From assembly GCF_040869035.1 (NCBI RefSeq), contig NZ_CP162101.1, positions 434,001 through 498,000 on the forward strand: a stretch of DNA of 64,000 nucleotides, written 5' to 3'. Shown here piece by piece: positions 16,437 to 25,202 of the stretch (positions are counted from its first letter, which is position 1; each line of letters starts with the position of its first letter). Source of the DNA: Vibrio sp. NTOU-M3 (GTDB lineage: Bacteria > Pseudomonadota > Gammaproteobacteria > Enterobacterales > Vibrionaceae). Made by a program: the position numbers and the translations under genes. The notes under the pieces are model-generated. The model was given only the letters and a program-made list of their open reading frames with translations, was not told the origin of the DNA and ran no database searches.

Positions 16437-16979
16437 ATGCTATCTGAATGGCAAAATCACAAAGCGCAACTTCGTAACTACATCATCAAACGTATCGATG
16501 ACACTGATGCGGTGGATGACATCCTTCAAGAGGTGTACATCAAAGCCAGTACGAACTTGCATCAGCTCAAGGCAAAGGGAAGCTTTAAAGGCTGGCTATA
16601 TCGCATTGCTCACAACACCATAATGGATTTCTATCGCGGTAGACCAGTTTATGAGGAGTTACCTGAGCATATCGCTGAAGAAGAACTAACGACCAGTGAT
16701 AGAGCCCATCATGAAATGGCGGAAGCACTGAGACCTTTAATTGAAGAGTTACCTGAAAAATATCGCGTACCATTACAAATGGCTGAGCTGGAAGGGTTAT
16801 CGCAGCAAGAGATTGCCGATAAGTTGGGTCTATCGTTATCTGGTGGCAAAAGCCGGATTCAACGTAGTCGCATCAAGCTTCGAGAGCAATTTATGGAATG
16901 CTGTGATATCGAGATAGGCAAAAGTGGTGTGATGGACTGTACACCCAAAGACCCAAGTTGCGATCCTTTTCACTATTAA
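16437..16979 (+). CDS. sigZ: ECF RNA polymerase sigma factor, SigZ family
   Basis: 180 aa, close to SigZ of Bacillus. Region 2 is at about 5-70 (DAVDDILQEVYIKA, then GSFKGWLYRIAHNTIMDFYR) and region 4 at about 95-150 (LPEKYRVPLQMAELEGLSQQEIADKLGLSLSG). The C-terminal 30 residues carry four Cys: C155 and C156, C168 and C175 (ECCDIEIG, MDCTPKDPSCDP). SigZ-type proteins often have such a tail and lack a neighbouring anti-sigma gene, as here. The tail could sense thiols or metals directly; this is inferred. The same promoter-like element lies before this gene, the cystine symporter and gshA, so these are its likely regulon. Confidence 0.85.
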   Translation: MLSEWQNHKAQLRNYIIKRIDDTDAVDDILQEVYIKASTNLHQLKAKGSFKGWLYRIAHNTIMDFYRGRPVYEELPEHIAEEELTTSDRAHHEMAEALRPLIEELPEKYRVPLQMAELEGLSQQEIADKLGLSLSGGKSRIQRSRIKLREQFMECCDIEIGKSGVMDCTPKDPSCDPFHY

Positions 16980-17001
16980 CAGGCATGTTTGAAACCTAAT
17001 G

Positions 17002-17034
17002 GCAGTTTGTGAAGTAGTGACAAACTGCTTTTTT
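17002..17034 (+). terminator. Intrinsic terminator of sigma factor gene
   Basis: Stem GCAGTTTGT (17002-17010) and ACAAACTGC (17020-17028), 9-nt loop, then TTTTTT. It separates the sigma factor unit from the gshA operon, which has its own promoter element. Confidence 0.85.
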
Positions 17035-17052
17035 ATTCCACTAATCATTATT

Positions 17053-17083
17053 TTTTGCGTCTTTTCCTTTATTTGTCCGTCTT
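17053..17083 (+). promoter_or_regulatory. SigZ-type promoter element, copy 3 (gshA operon)
   Basis: TTTTGCGTCTTTT (17053-17065), 12 nt, CGTCTT (17078-17083). It ends 33 nt before the gshA ATG. Same 13-nt block and same 20-nt period between the two CGTCTT cores as copies 1 and 2. Confidence 0.72.
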
Positions 17084-17116
17084 CATTACAAAACACAACT
17101 TATGTGAAGAGAACAA

Positions 17117-18715
17117 ATGAAAGGTATCGAAACCAAACCTTCTGAAATCAACCTGATTTCATTTCTTAATAATGAAGATGCCAAGGCCTCGTTAAAGGAT
17201 ATCCACCGTGGTATCGAAAGAGAGTTAGTCCGCACAACCTTACACGGTTCGCTTTCAGACCAACCTCATCCTAGCGCATTGGGCTCAGCGTTAACCCATC
17301 CGTACATCACAACGGACTTCGCCGAAGCTCAACTGGAATTAGTCACACCTGCGATGAACAACAGACAAGCAATGTTTAAAATGCTTGGCTCGTTACATCA
17401 CTTTGTCGCAGCTCAGATACAACCCAGTGAAACGTTATGGGGCTCAAGCATGCCTCCGGTCTTGCCAGATGAAGACGCGATTACTATCGCTAACTATGGC
17501 TCTTCCAATGCAGGTAAGCTGAAAATGCGCTATCGCCAAGGCTTGGCAAACCGCTACGGCAAACATATGCAGTTGATCTCTGGCATCCATTATAACTTTT
17601 CGCTACCGACATCGTTCTGGGAAGCCTTACACATCTACGCAAACAGCCCTCTGATGTTGAGTGATTTTATCTCTGAACGATATTTTCACCTGATTCGCAA
17701 TGTCCTCCGCTATGGATGGATAATTCCTTACTTATTTGGTGCTTCTCCAGCTGTAGATCGCAGCTACTTAGTGACTGATGAACATGACCTCAAAACTTTG
17801 GATGATGAAACCTACTACCTGCCTTGGGCGACTTCACTGCGCCTAAGCAATATGGGTTACAGCAGTACTGAACAATCGTTATTCCCGATGAGCTTTAACA
17901 GTAAGCAAGAGTATTTGACAGATTTGTGCCGGGCGTTGACGCAGCCAAGCGAACGCTACACTCACCTCAGCGCCGATAAGCAACTGAACACCTCTGTTTT
18001 ACAGCTAGAAAACGAGCTGTATGGTTCAATACGGCCAAAAATTGTAAGTTCAGAGTTAAGACCATTAATGGCAATGTGTCATAAAGGCGTGCAATACATT
18101 GAATTACGAAGCCTTGATAACAACCCCTATCTGCCTCTGGGGATCAGTGCAGAGCAAAGCCAATTTTTGGACCTATTTTTAACGTACAGCGCACTAGCAC
18201 CTAGTCCGGACATTACCGATGTGGAGCGTTCTTTAATCATTCGCAGACAAGAATTGGTGGCAACTCAAGGGCGTAAGCCAGGCTTAAAACTGCCGACGTT
18301 ACAAGGGGAATTTCCTTTAGTCGATCTCGGAGAAAAATTTCTGATGGCAATGCAGCCCATCGCCGATAGCTTTGATAGCGCGTTCTTAACCCACTCATAC
18401 ACGAAGAGCATCGCGCGAGAAAAAGCGAAGTTTGATAACAGCAATCTCACGCCATCAGCACAGGTACTGGCAGATATGAATAAAGAACAACTAAGCCACA
18501 CTAAGCTTGTGCAGCGACTCTCTATGCAACACGCGAAAGTACACCAGCAAAGCCACATCGCCTCAGAAGAAAAGGAAAAGTTAATTAAGCTGGCGGAAGA
18601 GTCTAGGCTTGCTCAAGAAAAAATGGAATCACAACAAGACGTTAGCTTTGAAGAGTTTATCCAAAAAAAGAGTCGTTTACAGTGTGACTGCGGCCCTCAA
18701 GAAGTAATGGTGTAA
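17117..18715 (+). CDS. gshA: Glutamate-cysteine ligase (GshA type)
   Basis: 532 aa. GIERELVRTTLHGSLSDQPHP near 33, HPYITTDFAEAQLELVTPA near 60, the YGKHMQLISGIHYNFSLP segment near 148 and YIELRSLDNNPYLPLGI near 325 are the hallmarks of gammaproteobacterial GshA. It joins glutamate and cysteine with ATP to form gamma-glutamylcysteine. The last residues contain a C-x-C pair (C523, C525). The gene starts an operon with an ABC exporter and a eukaryotic-type glutathione synthetase. Vibrios normally have a housekeeping gshA elsewhere, so this is probably a second copy; only the whole genome can tell. Confidence 0.88.
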   Translation: MKGIETKPSEINLISFLNNEDAKASLKDIHRGIERELVRTTLHGSLSDQPHPSALGSALTHPYITTDFAEAQLELVTPAMNNRQAMFKMLGSLHHFVAAQIQPSETLWGSSMPPVLPDEDAITIANYGSSNAGKLKMRYRQGLANRYGKHMQLISGIHYNFSLPTSFWEALHIYANSPLMLSDFISERYFHLIRNVLRYGWIIPYLFGASPAVDRSYLVTDEHDLKTLDDETYYLPWATSLRLSNMGYSSTEQSLFPMSFNSKQEYLTDLCRALTQPSERYTHLSADKQLNTSVLQLENELYGSIRPKIVSSELRPLMAMCHKGVQYIELRSLDNNPYLPLGISAEQSQFLDLFLTYSALAPSPDITDVERSLIIRRQELVATQGRKPGLKLPTLQGEFPLVDLGEKFLMAMQPIADSFDSAFLTHSYTKSIAREKAKFDNSNLTPSAQVLADMNKEQLSHTKLVQRLSMQHAKVHQQSHIASEEKEKLIKLAEESRLAQEKMESQQDVSFEEFIQKKSRLQCDCGPQEVMV

Positions 18716-18721
18716 TTACTA

Positions 18722-20530
18722 ATGAACATACTTTGGAAACTGCGCGGCTACATAAAAATGTTCGCTCGCCAGTACATTATTGCAATTGTAGTGTTGCAAG
18801 TCGTAGCCTTGTTAAACCTCGCTCCCTCATGGCTAATTGGTCGAATTGTTGACAACATCAGCTCAGGAGAACTGACATTACGGTTTTTGCTCACACATCT
18901 GGCGGGAATTATATTTGCTGCCATAGCGATGTATGGCTTGCGCTATGTTTGGCAAAGTCAGCTTTATGGTGCATCGATTGCAATTACTCAGGTATTGCGT
19001 CGAGAGCTTTTTCACAAGTTTTCTGTGCTTTCACCTACGTTCTATTCCCGTCGCAGTAAAGGCGATCTGATGGCCCACGCGACCAATGATATCAATGCGG
19101 TAGAAGAAGCAACCGGTATGGGCATTATGACATTGGTGGACTCTATGATTGCGGGCCTTACGGTAATTATCGGCATGATTTTCGTCGTGAGTGGTGAACT
19201 GACGGCCGTCGCTCTGTTACCGTTCCCGCTGTTGGTGTACATCACCCACAGATATGGCACTAACCTGCACAAAACGTTTGGCCGTGCTCAGGCAACGTTT
19301 TCGCATTTAAATGAAGAAACTCGCGAAACTGTTTCAGGTATTCGCGCTGTTCGTTCCCATGGTATCAGCCAGCGCCAGGAACAACGTTTTGGTGCTGCAT
19401 TGGATGATACGTTGAAAGCAAACTTGTCAGTGGCAAAGGTAGATGCGGCATTTGCCCCAACTATACAGATGTTCTACGGCCTTTCGTTTGTGATTTCGTT
19501 AACTTATGGCGCGTGGTTGATCAACCAAGGCAGTATTACTGTGGGGCTATTTACCACCTTCACTCTTTATCTTGGTCAACTGTTGGGCCCATTCCTGCAA
19601 TTTGGCTGGCAGTTTAATGTATTTCAACGCGGTAGCACCTCATGGCAACGATTGGAAAATCTATTCAATGAGCAGCAAGAAGTGGTGGAAGGAAGCAACA
19701 CATTGCCGCTAGAAGCCAAAGCGAGCATGGAAATCAACATTAAATCGTTCACTTACCAAGGTTCAAGCCGCCGAGCCTTAGAAGAGATCAAACTTGACGT
19801 CCCTGCCGGTGGACTAATCGGCATAACAGGACCGACAGGCAGTGGGAAAAGTACCTTGTTGCAATTGGTGTTACGACAATTTCAATTGGACAAGCAATCA
19901 AGTATCACCATTGATGGTTATTCGATTGACAGCCTAACCTTTGACTCGATGCGCAGCAAAATGGCATGGGTTCCACAAAAGCCTTTTTTGTTCTCTGGCA
20001 CCATCGCTGAAAATATCGCATTAGGCAAGACGGATTCCTCTGAGGACGAGATTATCCATGCCGCGGAGATGGCAGGCATCAAGCAAGAAATCGAAGCAAT
20101 GCCTGAAGGTTTTGATACTGAACTGAGAGAAGGGGGATCCAATCTGTCAGGGGGGCAGAAGCAACGTATTACTTTGGCAAGAGCACTATTGTCTGATGCT
20201 GACATCTTGTTATTAGATGACCCATTTAGCGCGTTAGATATGAAAACAGAGGTGGCTGTGCGACAGAATCTTAAGCAACATTATGGGCACAAAACCATAT
20301 TGTTGATTACCCAACGGCTGCCCAACCTAATTGAAGCGGATCATATTCTGGTGTTGAACGAAGGTCAGATTGAAGAACAAGGCTCACATCTTGATCTGGT
20401 TGCGAATCAAGGTTGGTATGCGCTGGTTTATCAGCGTCAAAGTCAATTGGGTAAATCTGTCAAAGATATCTCACAGCCATCTAGACTCGGTTCAGATGAA
20501 GGTCAACAAGTAGGAGAAGTTTATGCCTAA
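18722..20530 (+). CDS. ABC exporter half-transporter A (MdlA-like, degenerate site)
   Basis: 602 aa: six membrane helices in about 1-310, then an ATPase domain. Walker A GPTGSGKST is near 369, signature LSGGQKQR near 474, Walker B LLLDDPFSALD near 496. The residue after the Walker B Asp is Asp, not Glu, and the H-loop His is replaced (ITQRL near 528), so this half holds the inactive-type site. It overlaps the next half-transporter by 8 nt. Such asymmetric pairs (MdlAB, TM287/288 type) form one heterodimeric exporter. Lying between gshA and glutathione synthetase, its cargo is probably gamma-glutamylcysteine, glutathione or a conjugate, comparable in idea to CydDC; this is inferred. Confidence 0.85.
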   Translation: MNILWKLRGYIKMFARQYIIAIVVLQVVALLNLAPSWLIGRIVDNISSGELTLRFLLTHLAGIIFAAIAMYGLRYVWQSQLYGASIAITQVLRRELFHKFSVLSPTFYSRRSKGDLMAHATNDINAVEEATGMGIMTLVDSMIAGLTVIIGMIFVVSGELTAVALLPFPLLVYITHRYGTNLHKTFGRAQATFSHLNEETRETVSGIRAVRSHGISQRQEQRFGAALDDTLKANLSVAKVDAAFAPTIQMFYGLSFVISLTYGAWLINQGSITVGLFTTFTLYLGQLLGPFLQFGWQFNVFQRGSTSWQRLENLFNEQQEVVEGSNTLPLEAKASMEINIKSFTYQGSSRRALEEIKLDVPAGGLIGITGPTGSGKSTLLQLVLRQFQLDKQSSITIDGYSIDSLTFDSMRSKMAWVPQKPFLFSGTIAENIALGKTDSSEDEIIHAAEMAGIKQEIEAMPEGFDTELREGGSNLSGGQKQRITLARALLSDADILLLDDPFSALDMKTEVAVRQNLKQHYGHKTILLITQRLPNLIEADHILVLNEGQIEEQGSHLDLVANQGWYALVYQRQSQLGKSVKDISQPSRLGSDEGQQVGEVYA

Positions 20531-22340
20531 CAAACAGACAACCAAAGTCGAGGGCACCCGTTTGTTTCGGCGCTTACTGACTTATTCTTTACCACATAAA
20601 ATGCGTTTTATAGCCGCGTTTATCATGCTTGCTATAGCGATCACTGCTGAAATGGCCATTCCGTGGTTGGCGAAGATCATACTTGATGATGTGATTGTGC
20701 CAAAACAGTTTGAATGGCAGCACTTAGCATGGCTAACCGGTTTGATCATCATTTTCTATGCGATATCAGGATTGTTTACGTATTTACAGGCTGTGGCGTT
20801 TCGTCATAGCGCTTTACTGATGGTCAACGATGTACGGAAAGAGCTGTTTAGTCATGTACTTAACTTCCCTATCAGTACCTTTGACAAACTCGCTGCGGGT
20901 AAGTTGGTCTCGTACATTACCAATGATACTGAAGCACTACGTAACATGTTTGTATCGACCATCCCCACTATCATTCAGGGCAGTTTTCGTATAGGGGCAA
21001 TTTTCATTGCTATCGCGATACTGGACTGGCGCTTAATGTTACTGAGTATGGTGTTGATCCCAATCCTATTACTGACAATGCACCTGTATAGAAAGATTTC
21101 GATGCCTGTATTTGACGGTATTCGAGTGCAAATCAGTAACATCAACGGCCAGATCAATGAGTCTTTGCAGGGCATGGCACTGATTCAGGCATTTCGTCAG
21201 GAAAAAGCCTTCACAAAGAAATTTGAGCAGGAAAACAAACACTGGTTTGATTTTCGACAAAGAGCAATCGCCATAGATAGCCTGATGTTGATTCCATTAA
21301 CGCGTTTAGTGTCTACGATTACCGCTGCAGGCATAGTCGCATGGTTTGCAGGAGCATCACTTACTACTGTCGTTGAAGTCGGCACCCTATATGCTTTTTT
21401 AAACTATATCGAACGCTTCTTCGATCCGTTCCGCCAACTCTCTATGGAACTGAACAAATTGCAAGTTGCAACCGTATCATCGAAACGCATTTTTGAGCTC
21501 TTGGATAGTAAGTCTGAACGACAGTACCAGCTGACAGAGTTTGTCCCTCTACCTGCTCAGCATGATATTGAGTTTCGTAACGTCGACTTCAGTTACGAAG
21601 AAGGAACGCCAGTCCTTTCTGACGTGAGCTTTACTGCGAAAGGCGGAGAATTTACCGCAATTGTTGGTCATACCGGTAGTGGAAAAAGCTCTGTAATCAA
21701 CTTACTCATGCGCTTTTATCAACATCAGCAAGGTGAAATTTTAATTGGCGGAAAACCATTAGGCTCCTTTCCAGAGGTTCAGCTTCGTGAAATGTTTGGT
21801 TTAGTCTCACAAGACCCAACGATTTTTAGTGGTTCAGTTCTGGATAATATCGATCTATCACATAAATCACCCGACAAAAACAGAGCCATACATGCGGCCA
21901 AATTGGTGAAAGCGCACAAGTTCATTCAACGTTTAACTGATGGCTACAACTATCATACGGGGCATGGTGGATCATCGCTTTCTGTCGGCGAAAAACAACA
22001 ACTGGCGTTGGCGAGAGCAATATCTCACAACCCAAAAATCTTCTTACTGGATGAAGCCACTGCTAACATTGACAGTGAAACGGAAGAAGCAGTGAAAAAA
22101 GCATTAGAAAATATTAAGGATGGCAAAACCGTCATTACAGTTGCTCACCGTTTATCCACTATTCAAAACGCTGATCGAATACTGGTAATGAACCAAGGAA
22201 AAGTAGTTCAAAGCGGCACTCATGATGAGTTGATAGCCCAACATGGCGATTACCGAGACCTTTACCTAGCCCAAAAGGCTCAAGAAGAACACGAACATCA
22301 GAACAACACTCTCGGCTTAACAGAAGCAACCGTTGCCTGA
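20523..22340 (+). CDS. ABC exporter half-transporter B (MdlB-like, active site)
   Basis: 605 aa with the same layout as its partner: membrane domain about 1-320, then ATPase. Walker A GHTGSGKSS near 381, Walker B FLLDEATANID near 507 with the catalytic Glu, and H-loop VAHRL near 540 are canonical. Its signature is altered (LSVGEKQQ near 486, for LSGGQ). That altered signature would pair with partner A's degenerate Walker B, leaving one working ATP site made of B's Walker motifs and A's canonical signature. It starts 8 nt inside gene A, so the two are translationally coupled. The operon continues to the synthetase 12 nt after its stop. Confidence 0.85.
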   Translation: MPNKQTTKVEGTRLFRRLLTYSLPHKMRFIAAFIMLAIAITAEMAIPWLAKIILDDVIVPKQFEWQHLAWLTGLIIIFYAISGLFTYLQAVAFRHSALLMVNDVRKELFSHVLNFPISTFDKLAAGKLVSYITNDTEALRNMFVSTIPTIIQGSFRIGAIFIAIAILDWRLMLLSMVLIPILLLTMHLYRKISMPVFDGIRVQISNINGQINESLQGMALIQAFRQEKAFTKKFEQENKHWFDFRQRAIAIDSLMLIPLTRLVSTITAAGIVAWFAGASLTTVVEVGTLYAFLNYIERFFDPFRQLSMELNKLQVATVSSKRIFELLDSKSERQYQLTEFVPLPAQHDIEFRNVDFSYEEGTPVLSDVSFTAKGGEFTAIVGHTGSGKSSVINLLMRFYQHQQGEILIGGKPLGSFPEVQLREMFGLVSQDPTIFSGSVLDNIDLSHKSPDKNRAIHAAKLVKAHKFIQRLTDGYNYHTGHGGSSLSVGEKQQLALARAISHNPKIFLLDEATANIDSETEEAVKKALENIKDGKTVITVAHRLSTIQNADRILVMNQGKVVQSGTHDELIAQHGDYRDLYLAQKAQEEHEHQNNTLGLTEATVA

Positions 22341-22352
22341 GTCATCGAATTT

Positions 22353-23825
22353 ATGAGAAATACACTAATGAAAACAGAAAAACGCCCTTTTGTATCTCAA
22401 CAGATCATTGAAGACGCCTGTGAATGGGCAATTATGCATGGTGTGGCATTTAGGCAATCTGATAATACAGCGAGACACTGTCCATTTAGCATTGCACCAA
22501 TGACTATGGAGCGCAGTGTGTATCGGCACTTATTGAAAGTGACCCCATTAATCACCAAGCTCATCAACAACGTCTCGGAAGACCATGATTTTCTGCAAAC
22601 TACATTGAGAGATATGGCTAAGGCTGACCCATTTTTTGGTCGATTAATGGCTCTGCATCAAGCCGCGCACGGTGATATCAATGATAGACGTCTTGCCGCT
22701 CGCCAGCCGTTGCTCTTAATGCGCACTGATTTCATGGATGATCGACGCCACGGCGCAAAAGTCATTGAGTTCAATGGTATCGCTGCTGGCATGTCACCGT
22801 TTGGGCAGCGTGCAACTGAACTTCATAGTTTTCTACAAAACCAATGGCCAAATACTTACCGTGACTGGTTAGTAGATAACTCGGCGAAACCTGCCGATAA
22901 CGTTGGCATGGAGCAGCTTGCTTACGGCATTGCAACAGCAGCACGAAAGATTCAATCAGACTTCAACGGCCAAGGAAAACCAACTTTTCTAATGGTGATT
23001 CAAAAGAACGAAGACAATGTCTATGATCAACACCTACTAGAAGTCGAATTGCAAAAACTAGGCCTGCAAACAGTAAGGCGTACCTTTGAGCAACTAAGCA
23101 CCCAACTTTCCACAGGAGAAAACCAGCGTTTGATGTTAGAAGGCGTTGGGGGTATTGACGTTGTGTATCTCCGTGCGGGCTACCAATATATCGACTACTT
23201 CGCACCAGAACTGAAAGAGTCGATCTGCTGCCACACATTAAGCCAAACACGTCTCTTCATTGAGCAACACCACGTGGCGCTGAACGCAACCATCAGCCAG
23301 CAGCTTGCGACAAGTAAATCGATGCAGATGCTACTAACAATTATGCCTGCAGAAGAATACACGCGTTGGGGGCTCAATCTTTCAGAAGCTCAATTAGTGA
23401 AAAGCGTCCTAGCGGATATGAAACCCGTTAGTCAGAGCGCCATTGAATGGTTTAACACAACGGCAAACAAGCAAGAGTGGGTACTTAAAAATCAAGGCGA
23501 AGGTGGCGGGCATTGTATCTTTGGTGAAGATATTAGCGACAAACTCAGTCAACTGGCGAAAGAAGAGTACGATGCTTGGGCGTTGATGCAGCGCTTGTAC
23601 CCACACGAACGAGAGAAACCAACTATTGCAGTTCGTGATGGCAAACAAACGTTAGTGGAGGATCTAGTCAGTGAAATTGGTCTATTCACCGTTTACTTCA
23701 ATGGTGAGCCCGTCACCCAATATGATGGTTATGCGGGATACTTAATCCGCAGTAAACCTGCTAGTGAAAATGAAGGTGGTATCCATAGTGGGAAAGGGAT
23801 TTTAGATTCATTGATGTTAGTGTAA
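22353..23825 (+). CDS. Eukaryotic-type glutathione synthetase, ATP-grasp
   Basis: 490 aa, not related to bacterial GshB but to the eukaryotic GSS family (about 470-480 aa). Matches include VIEFNGIAAGMSPFGQRATELH (the EINTI...GL motif), DVVYLRAGYQYIDY, the Gly-rich ATP loop WVLKNQGEGGGHCIFGEDI, and the C-terminal GIHSGKGILDSLMLV. It would ligate gamma-glutamylcysteine with glycine, or another amino acid, using ATP. Its place in one operon with gshA makes the pathway complete. The acceptor amino acid cannot be read from the sequence, so a glutathione analogue is possible. An alternative start lies at 22368. A eukaryote-like synthetase in Vibrio suggests old lateral transfer. Confidence 0.8.
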   Translation: MRNTLMKTEKRPFVSQQIIEDACEWAIMHGVAFRQSDNTARHCPFSIAPMTMERSVYRHLLKVTPLITKLINNVSEDHDFLQTTLRDMAKADPFFGRLMALHQAAHGDINDRRLAARQPLLLMRTDFMDDRRHGAKVIEFNGIAAGMSPFGQRATELHSFLQNQWPNTYRDWLVDNSAKPADNVGMEQLAYGIATAARKIQSDFNGQGKPTFLMVIQKNEDNVYDQHLLEVELQKLGLQTVRRTFEQLSTQLSTGENQRLMLEGVGGIDVVYLRAGYQYIDYFAPELKESICCHTLSQTRLFIEQHHVALNATISQQLATSKSMQMLLTIMPAEEYTRWGLNLSEAQLVKSVLADMKPVSQSAIEWFNTTANKQEWVLKNQGEGGGHCIFGEDISDKLSQLAKEEYDAWALMQRLYPHEREKPTIAVRDGKQTLVEDLVSEIGLFTVYFNGEPVTQYDGYAGYLIRSKPASENEGGIHSGKGILDSLMLV

Positions 23826-23923
23826 CCCCGCACTTTCCCGCAAGCTTAGGTAATTTGGGGGTGGACTTAATATCCTCCCCCATCCACTTTTAGTACAAGG
23901 CAGAGTTTTAAAAATTACCAAGT

Positions 23924-24169
23924 CTATTCCTTGGCCTGATGGCCCGTCTTCTTCGCAAATTTTTGCATCGCCTCGGCAAACGTTGTTGTCCCGCCTTTAG
24001 TTTGAACTTGTACTACTTTATAGCCCATCTTTTCTAGCGCTTGGCGTTCTGCCAAAACAGCTTTGTCATCTTGCTGGCTACCTTGAGCAGGCTGATGAAT
24101 GTAACACCCTTCTAGTTGACCATCTTCGACCAGTTGGTGGTGTTTCAGTGCATTGATATCAAAATTCAT
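23924..24169 (-). CDS. Small protein of unknown function
   Basis: 81 aa; not recognised. Hydrophilic, with a helical C-terminal half (TFAEAMQKFAKKTGHQ) and a central YKVVQVQTKGGTTT. No signal peptide or membrane segment. It lies 40 nt after the DUF3820 gene on the same strand and may share its transcript. Confidence 0.65.
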   Translation of the reverse strand: MNFDINALKHHQLVEDGQLEGCYIHQPAQGSQQDDKAVLAERQALEKMGYKVVQVQTKGGTTTFAEAMQKFAKKTGHQAKE

Positions 24170-24209
24170 AGTAAGTCTTTTATTATAAATGGAAAGCTTC
24201 TGCGGCAGG

Positions 24210-24425
24210 TTACATTCGCTTTAACGGCTTAACAACGTTATCAAGCCCTTCTATTTTTAGTGCAAGGCAGAGTTTTAGTAGTTCACCTAGCTCCCCTTCT
24301 GGGAAGCCTTTCTTATCGAACCACAGTAAATACTCTTCTGGTAGGTCGATCAGCACTCTTCCTGCGTATTTGCCAAAAGGCATCTGCATGCGCGCAAGCT
24401 TAATTAGGTTTTCTTTTTCTAACAT
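24210..24425 (-). CDS. DUF3820 family protein
   Basis: 71 aa from the ATG at 24425, which matches the family start better than the frame's first ATG at 24455. MQMPFGKYAGRVLIDLPEEYLLWF is the DUF3820 signature (a putative quorum-sensing-regulated virulence factor family in databases, function unproved), followed by the helical GELGELLKLCLALK. It is 14 nt after the lipoprotein stop, so probably the same transcript. Confidence 0.82.
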   Translation of the reverse strand: MLEKENLIKLARMQMPFGKYAGRVLIDLPEEYLLWFDKKGFPEGELGELLKLCLALKIEGLDNVVKPLKRM

Positions 24426-24439
24426 CGTTTCTCTATGAT

Positions 24440-25105
24440 TTAAGGCTGTTGCCACCCTTGTAGAGTAACACCCAAACGCTCAATCCAATAGTTGATCGCA
24501 TCTTTTGCATCGTCTAGTGCATCCACCATCGTTGAAAAATCTTTGTTTCCGGTCTGACGGTCAATCGCAGCAAACAATGGACTCCCCGTTTGAGCGTCGC
24601 TTACCAACAGTTCCAAACTTGCCGAACCAACATTCGTATGCTCACCAGTCGTGACTTTTGAGATGGTAGAAATAGCTAATCCCACAGGCAAAACACTGCT
24701 GGTGACTGCAAGAATTGGATTGGGAGTCTCAACATTACTTAACGCAAGACTAAGACGTAATGTCTTTCCTGTAGGTTGAGTCACGATCGGTTTATAGGCT
24801 GAGAGTTTGGCTTTAAGCTGGTTAACCGTATATGTGGTAAGTTCTTGAATATCGTCATTGTCGATGGTGCCTTCTTCAGCCACAACTATCACTTGATCAA
24901 TGATCAGCGAGTCGTATTGCTTTATTTTGTCCCGAAGTCGCGCTTTGTCACGAAGATCTGCCCGGGCCCAGACCAAATCCACACCGCCGTCAGGGCCTGC
25001 GCTAAAGTCTTCGTAGTTAGTGAACGATGTTGCCTGTTGCTTTATGGGACTCGCACATCCAACAAGAAACATGGTGATAAGAAAAAGAAGAAATCGTGTT
25101 TTCAT
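24440..25105 (-). CDS. DUF3313-type lipoprotein
   Basis: 221 aa from the ATG at 25105. The N-terminus MKTRFLLFLITMFLVGC ends in a lipobox (LVGC), so the protein is lipid-anchored. The body, with SAGPDGGVDLVWAR near 30 and an Ala/Gly-rich PNPILAVTSSVLPVGLAIS near 130, then VGSASLELLVSDAQTG, fits DUF3313 lipoproteins. Function unknown. A terminator hairpin lies only 6 nt upstream of the start (25111-25145), an unusual position that transcripts for this gene may have to cross. Confidence 0.75.
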   Translation of the reverse strand: MKTRFLLFLITMFLVGCASPIKQQATSFTNYEDFSAGPDGGVDLVWARADLRDKARLRDKIKQYDSLIIDQVIVVAEEGTIDNDDIQELTTYTVNQLKAKLSAYKPIVTQPTGKTLRLSLALSNVETPNPILAVTSSVLPVGLAISTISKVTTGEHTNVGSASLELLVSDAQTGSPLFAAIDRQTGNKDFSTMVDALDDAKDAINYWIERLGVTLQGWQQP

Positions 25106-25110
25106 GACAT

Positions 25111-25145
25111 AAAAAAGCATTCTGATCCAAACAAACCAGAATGCT
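25111..25145 (-). terminator. Intrinsic terminator of XRE regulator gene
   Basis: Minus-strand stem AGCATTCTG (25145-25137) and CAGAATGCT (25124-25116), 12-nt loop, then TTTTTT (25116-25111). It lies 58 nt after the stop of the XRE gene and directly before the lipoprotein start codon. Confidence 0.85.
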
Positions 25146-25202
25146 ATACCATATAATTATTATTGTCTATTTTACAGCATCAATCATTGACGCTTTTAAT
25201 GT

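Noticed and set aside
23826..23923. Terminator after the glutathione synthetase gene
   Set aside because: GGGGGTGGA and TCCAC/CCCCC can pair only in short or shifted stems and no good T-run follows, so it is not listed.
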